This document shows, in pieces, positions 5,392-5,973 of a DNA stretch of 5,973 nt. The translations under genes were made by a program, and so were the position numbers. The notes below the pieces were generated by a model that was not told the DNA's origin, did no database searches, and saw only the letters and a list, made by a program, of their open reading frames with translations. Source of the stretch: Verrucomicrobiota bacterium (GTDB lineage Bacteria > Verrucomicrobiota > Verrucomicrobiia > Chthoniobacterales > UBA10450). The stretch covers positions 1,942 through 7,914 of the forward strand of contig QHPZ01000013.1 of the NCBI GenBank assembly GCA_003219225.1. The letters are read 5' to 3'. Positions within the stretch are counted from its first letter, which is position 1; the number at the start of each line of letters is the position of its first letter.

Positions 5392-5973
5392 CTAGTCAGG
5401 TTCTTCTGCCGCCTCCGCTGAGCCGTCGTCGGTTGCGTTCTCTTGCGCCCAACCCCTGCGTTGTTGCAAATCGTTCCTAGGCTCATCGACGGCCAGGCCG
5501 GGATCGCGCAGGATTGCCTCTACCACCGCCATCAGCTCAGTGACGGTTTTGTCGAGGAGTTGTTGTTTTTGTTCATCCGGTGGAGAAACGTCGAAGTCGT
5601 TAGGCTGGAATTCGCAGCCAAGATCGTCAGCAAAAACGTCTTGCCAGGACGCGCCCCAAGCGCGCTGCGCGAAAGCGTTGTTGTCGGCGCGACACTGTTC
5701 TTCCAGTTGCCGAGCCAGCACGTTGGTCAGTCCACAATAGCCGCTATCGGCCAAGCCTCTTTTTTCCAAGTAATCGCTCAGTTTGCTTTTGCACCGAGTG
5801 GCTTGCCGCCACTTCAACGCTATGCCCGCGCCGACGAAAGCGCGCGCCACACCGCGCAGGGCGGCCACAGTAAAAGGACCCGCGCCCTCATTGCGCCGGA
5901 CAGTAATATTCGGGAACTGCCCGGGATCGATGCCGACCGCGCGGAGAAAGGTCGGCACGACGTTATCGGCCAT
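5392..5973 (-). CDS. Hypothetical protein, probably partial; possible C-terminal part of a sulfotransferase-like surface-polysaccharide protein
   Basis: The visible 193 residues begin with an ATG in the very last three bases, so the true start may lie outside the window. The opening ADNVVPTFLRAVGIDP resembles an internal segment of capsule or LPS sulfotransferase-like proteins, in which a phrase such as DVVADFL..LGI is followed by an R-x-N stretch (here VRRNEGAG). Later RADNNAFAQRAWG resembles their SN-x-x-FA-x-x-(F/W)G motif. No PAPS-binding loop is visible in this part. The tail is acidic and low in complexity (ATDDGSAEAAEEPD). There is no membrane segment or signal. It precedes the methyltransferase by 35 bases on the same strand, so the two are probably co-transcribed. 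The family link is from memory of patterns only; a lone hypothetical protein starting at this ATG is equally possible. Confidence 0.6.
   Translation of the reverse strand: MADNVVPTFLRAVGIDPGQFPNITVRRNEGAGPFTVAALRGVARAFVGAGIALKWRQATRCKSKLSDYLEKRGLADSGYCGLTNVLARQLEEQCRADNNAFAQRAWGASWQDVFADDLGCEFQPNDFDVSPPDEQKQQLLDKTVTELMAVVEAILRDPGLAVDEPRNDLQQRRGWAQENATDDGSAEAAEEPD

Noticed and set aside
4971..5486. Minus-strand frame of 171 residues with a hydrophobic stretch
   Set aside because: It is a shifted reading of the methyltransferase and the preceding gene end. The composition becomes Arg/Ser-rich and no motif is present.

Overview
The window reads as chromosomal DNA of a GC-rich Gram-negative soil or freshwater bacterium, most likely a member of Verrucomicrobiota (Acidobacteriota is the alternative). 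The reasons are the style of the S46 peptidase, a lipoprotein signal, a sulfotransferase and methyltransferase cell-surface gene set, and short palindromic repeats built on a tgtagcc...ggctaca frame. The taxon is an inference. No tRNA, rRNA, CRISPR array, transposase or phage gene is visible.

Left part (1-3115, all minus strand). The core is a secreted S46-family dipeptidyl-peptidase gene (about 3109-1150) that is broken twice. There is an in-frame TAA at 2179-2177. Near 1300 a deletion with a frameshift removes the family's catalytic-serine segment (GNSGSP region). Ten bases downstream lies a 160-residue Cys-rich hypothetical gene (1139-657). It is followed by a second, decayed copy of only the 3' end of an S46 gene (about 650-508). 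That remnant's TGA overlaps the ATG of a small lipoprotein with a carboxypeptidase-regulatory-like fold (511-167) in an ATGA junction. The 160-residue gene is therefore sandwiched between two related S46 3' ends. This suggests a tandem S46 duplication that has collapsed, or an insertion that duplicated the gene end.

Middle part (3116-4104). The S46 pseudogene and a plus-strand PAPS-dependent sulfotransferase (3314-4075) are divergent. The spacer holds a 9-bp direct repeat, a 9-bp inverted repeat, and an unusually perfect two-hairpin palindromic element (3250-3305) that ends 8 bases before the sulfotransferase ATG. A related half-element contains the sulfotransferase stop codon (4071-4095), so the gene is bracketed by the same repeat type. 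A third, degenerate copy may lie near 90-110.

Right part (4105-5973, minus strand). In order of transcription there are a partial hypothetical gene running off the window edge (5973-5392), possibly the C-terminal part of a surface-polysaccharide sulfotransferase-like protein, then a class I SAM methyltransferase (5356-4580), then a 96-residue single-pass membrane protein (4395-4105). The ideal Shine-Dalgarno of the membrane protein is paired with an adjacent CCTCC in a 5-bp hairpin. Sulfotransferase plus methyltransferase suggests modification of an exported glycan or lipid, but no substrate can be read from the sequence.

No wholly new multi-gene system can be supported. The best leads are the decayed S46 duplication with its trapped gene and the palindromic repeats at the sulfotransferase borders.
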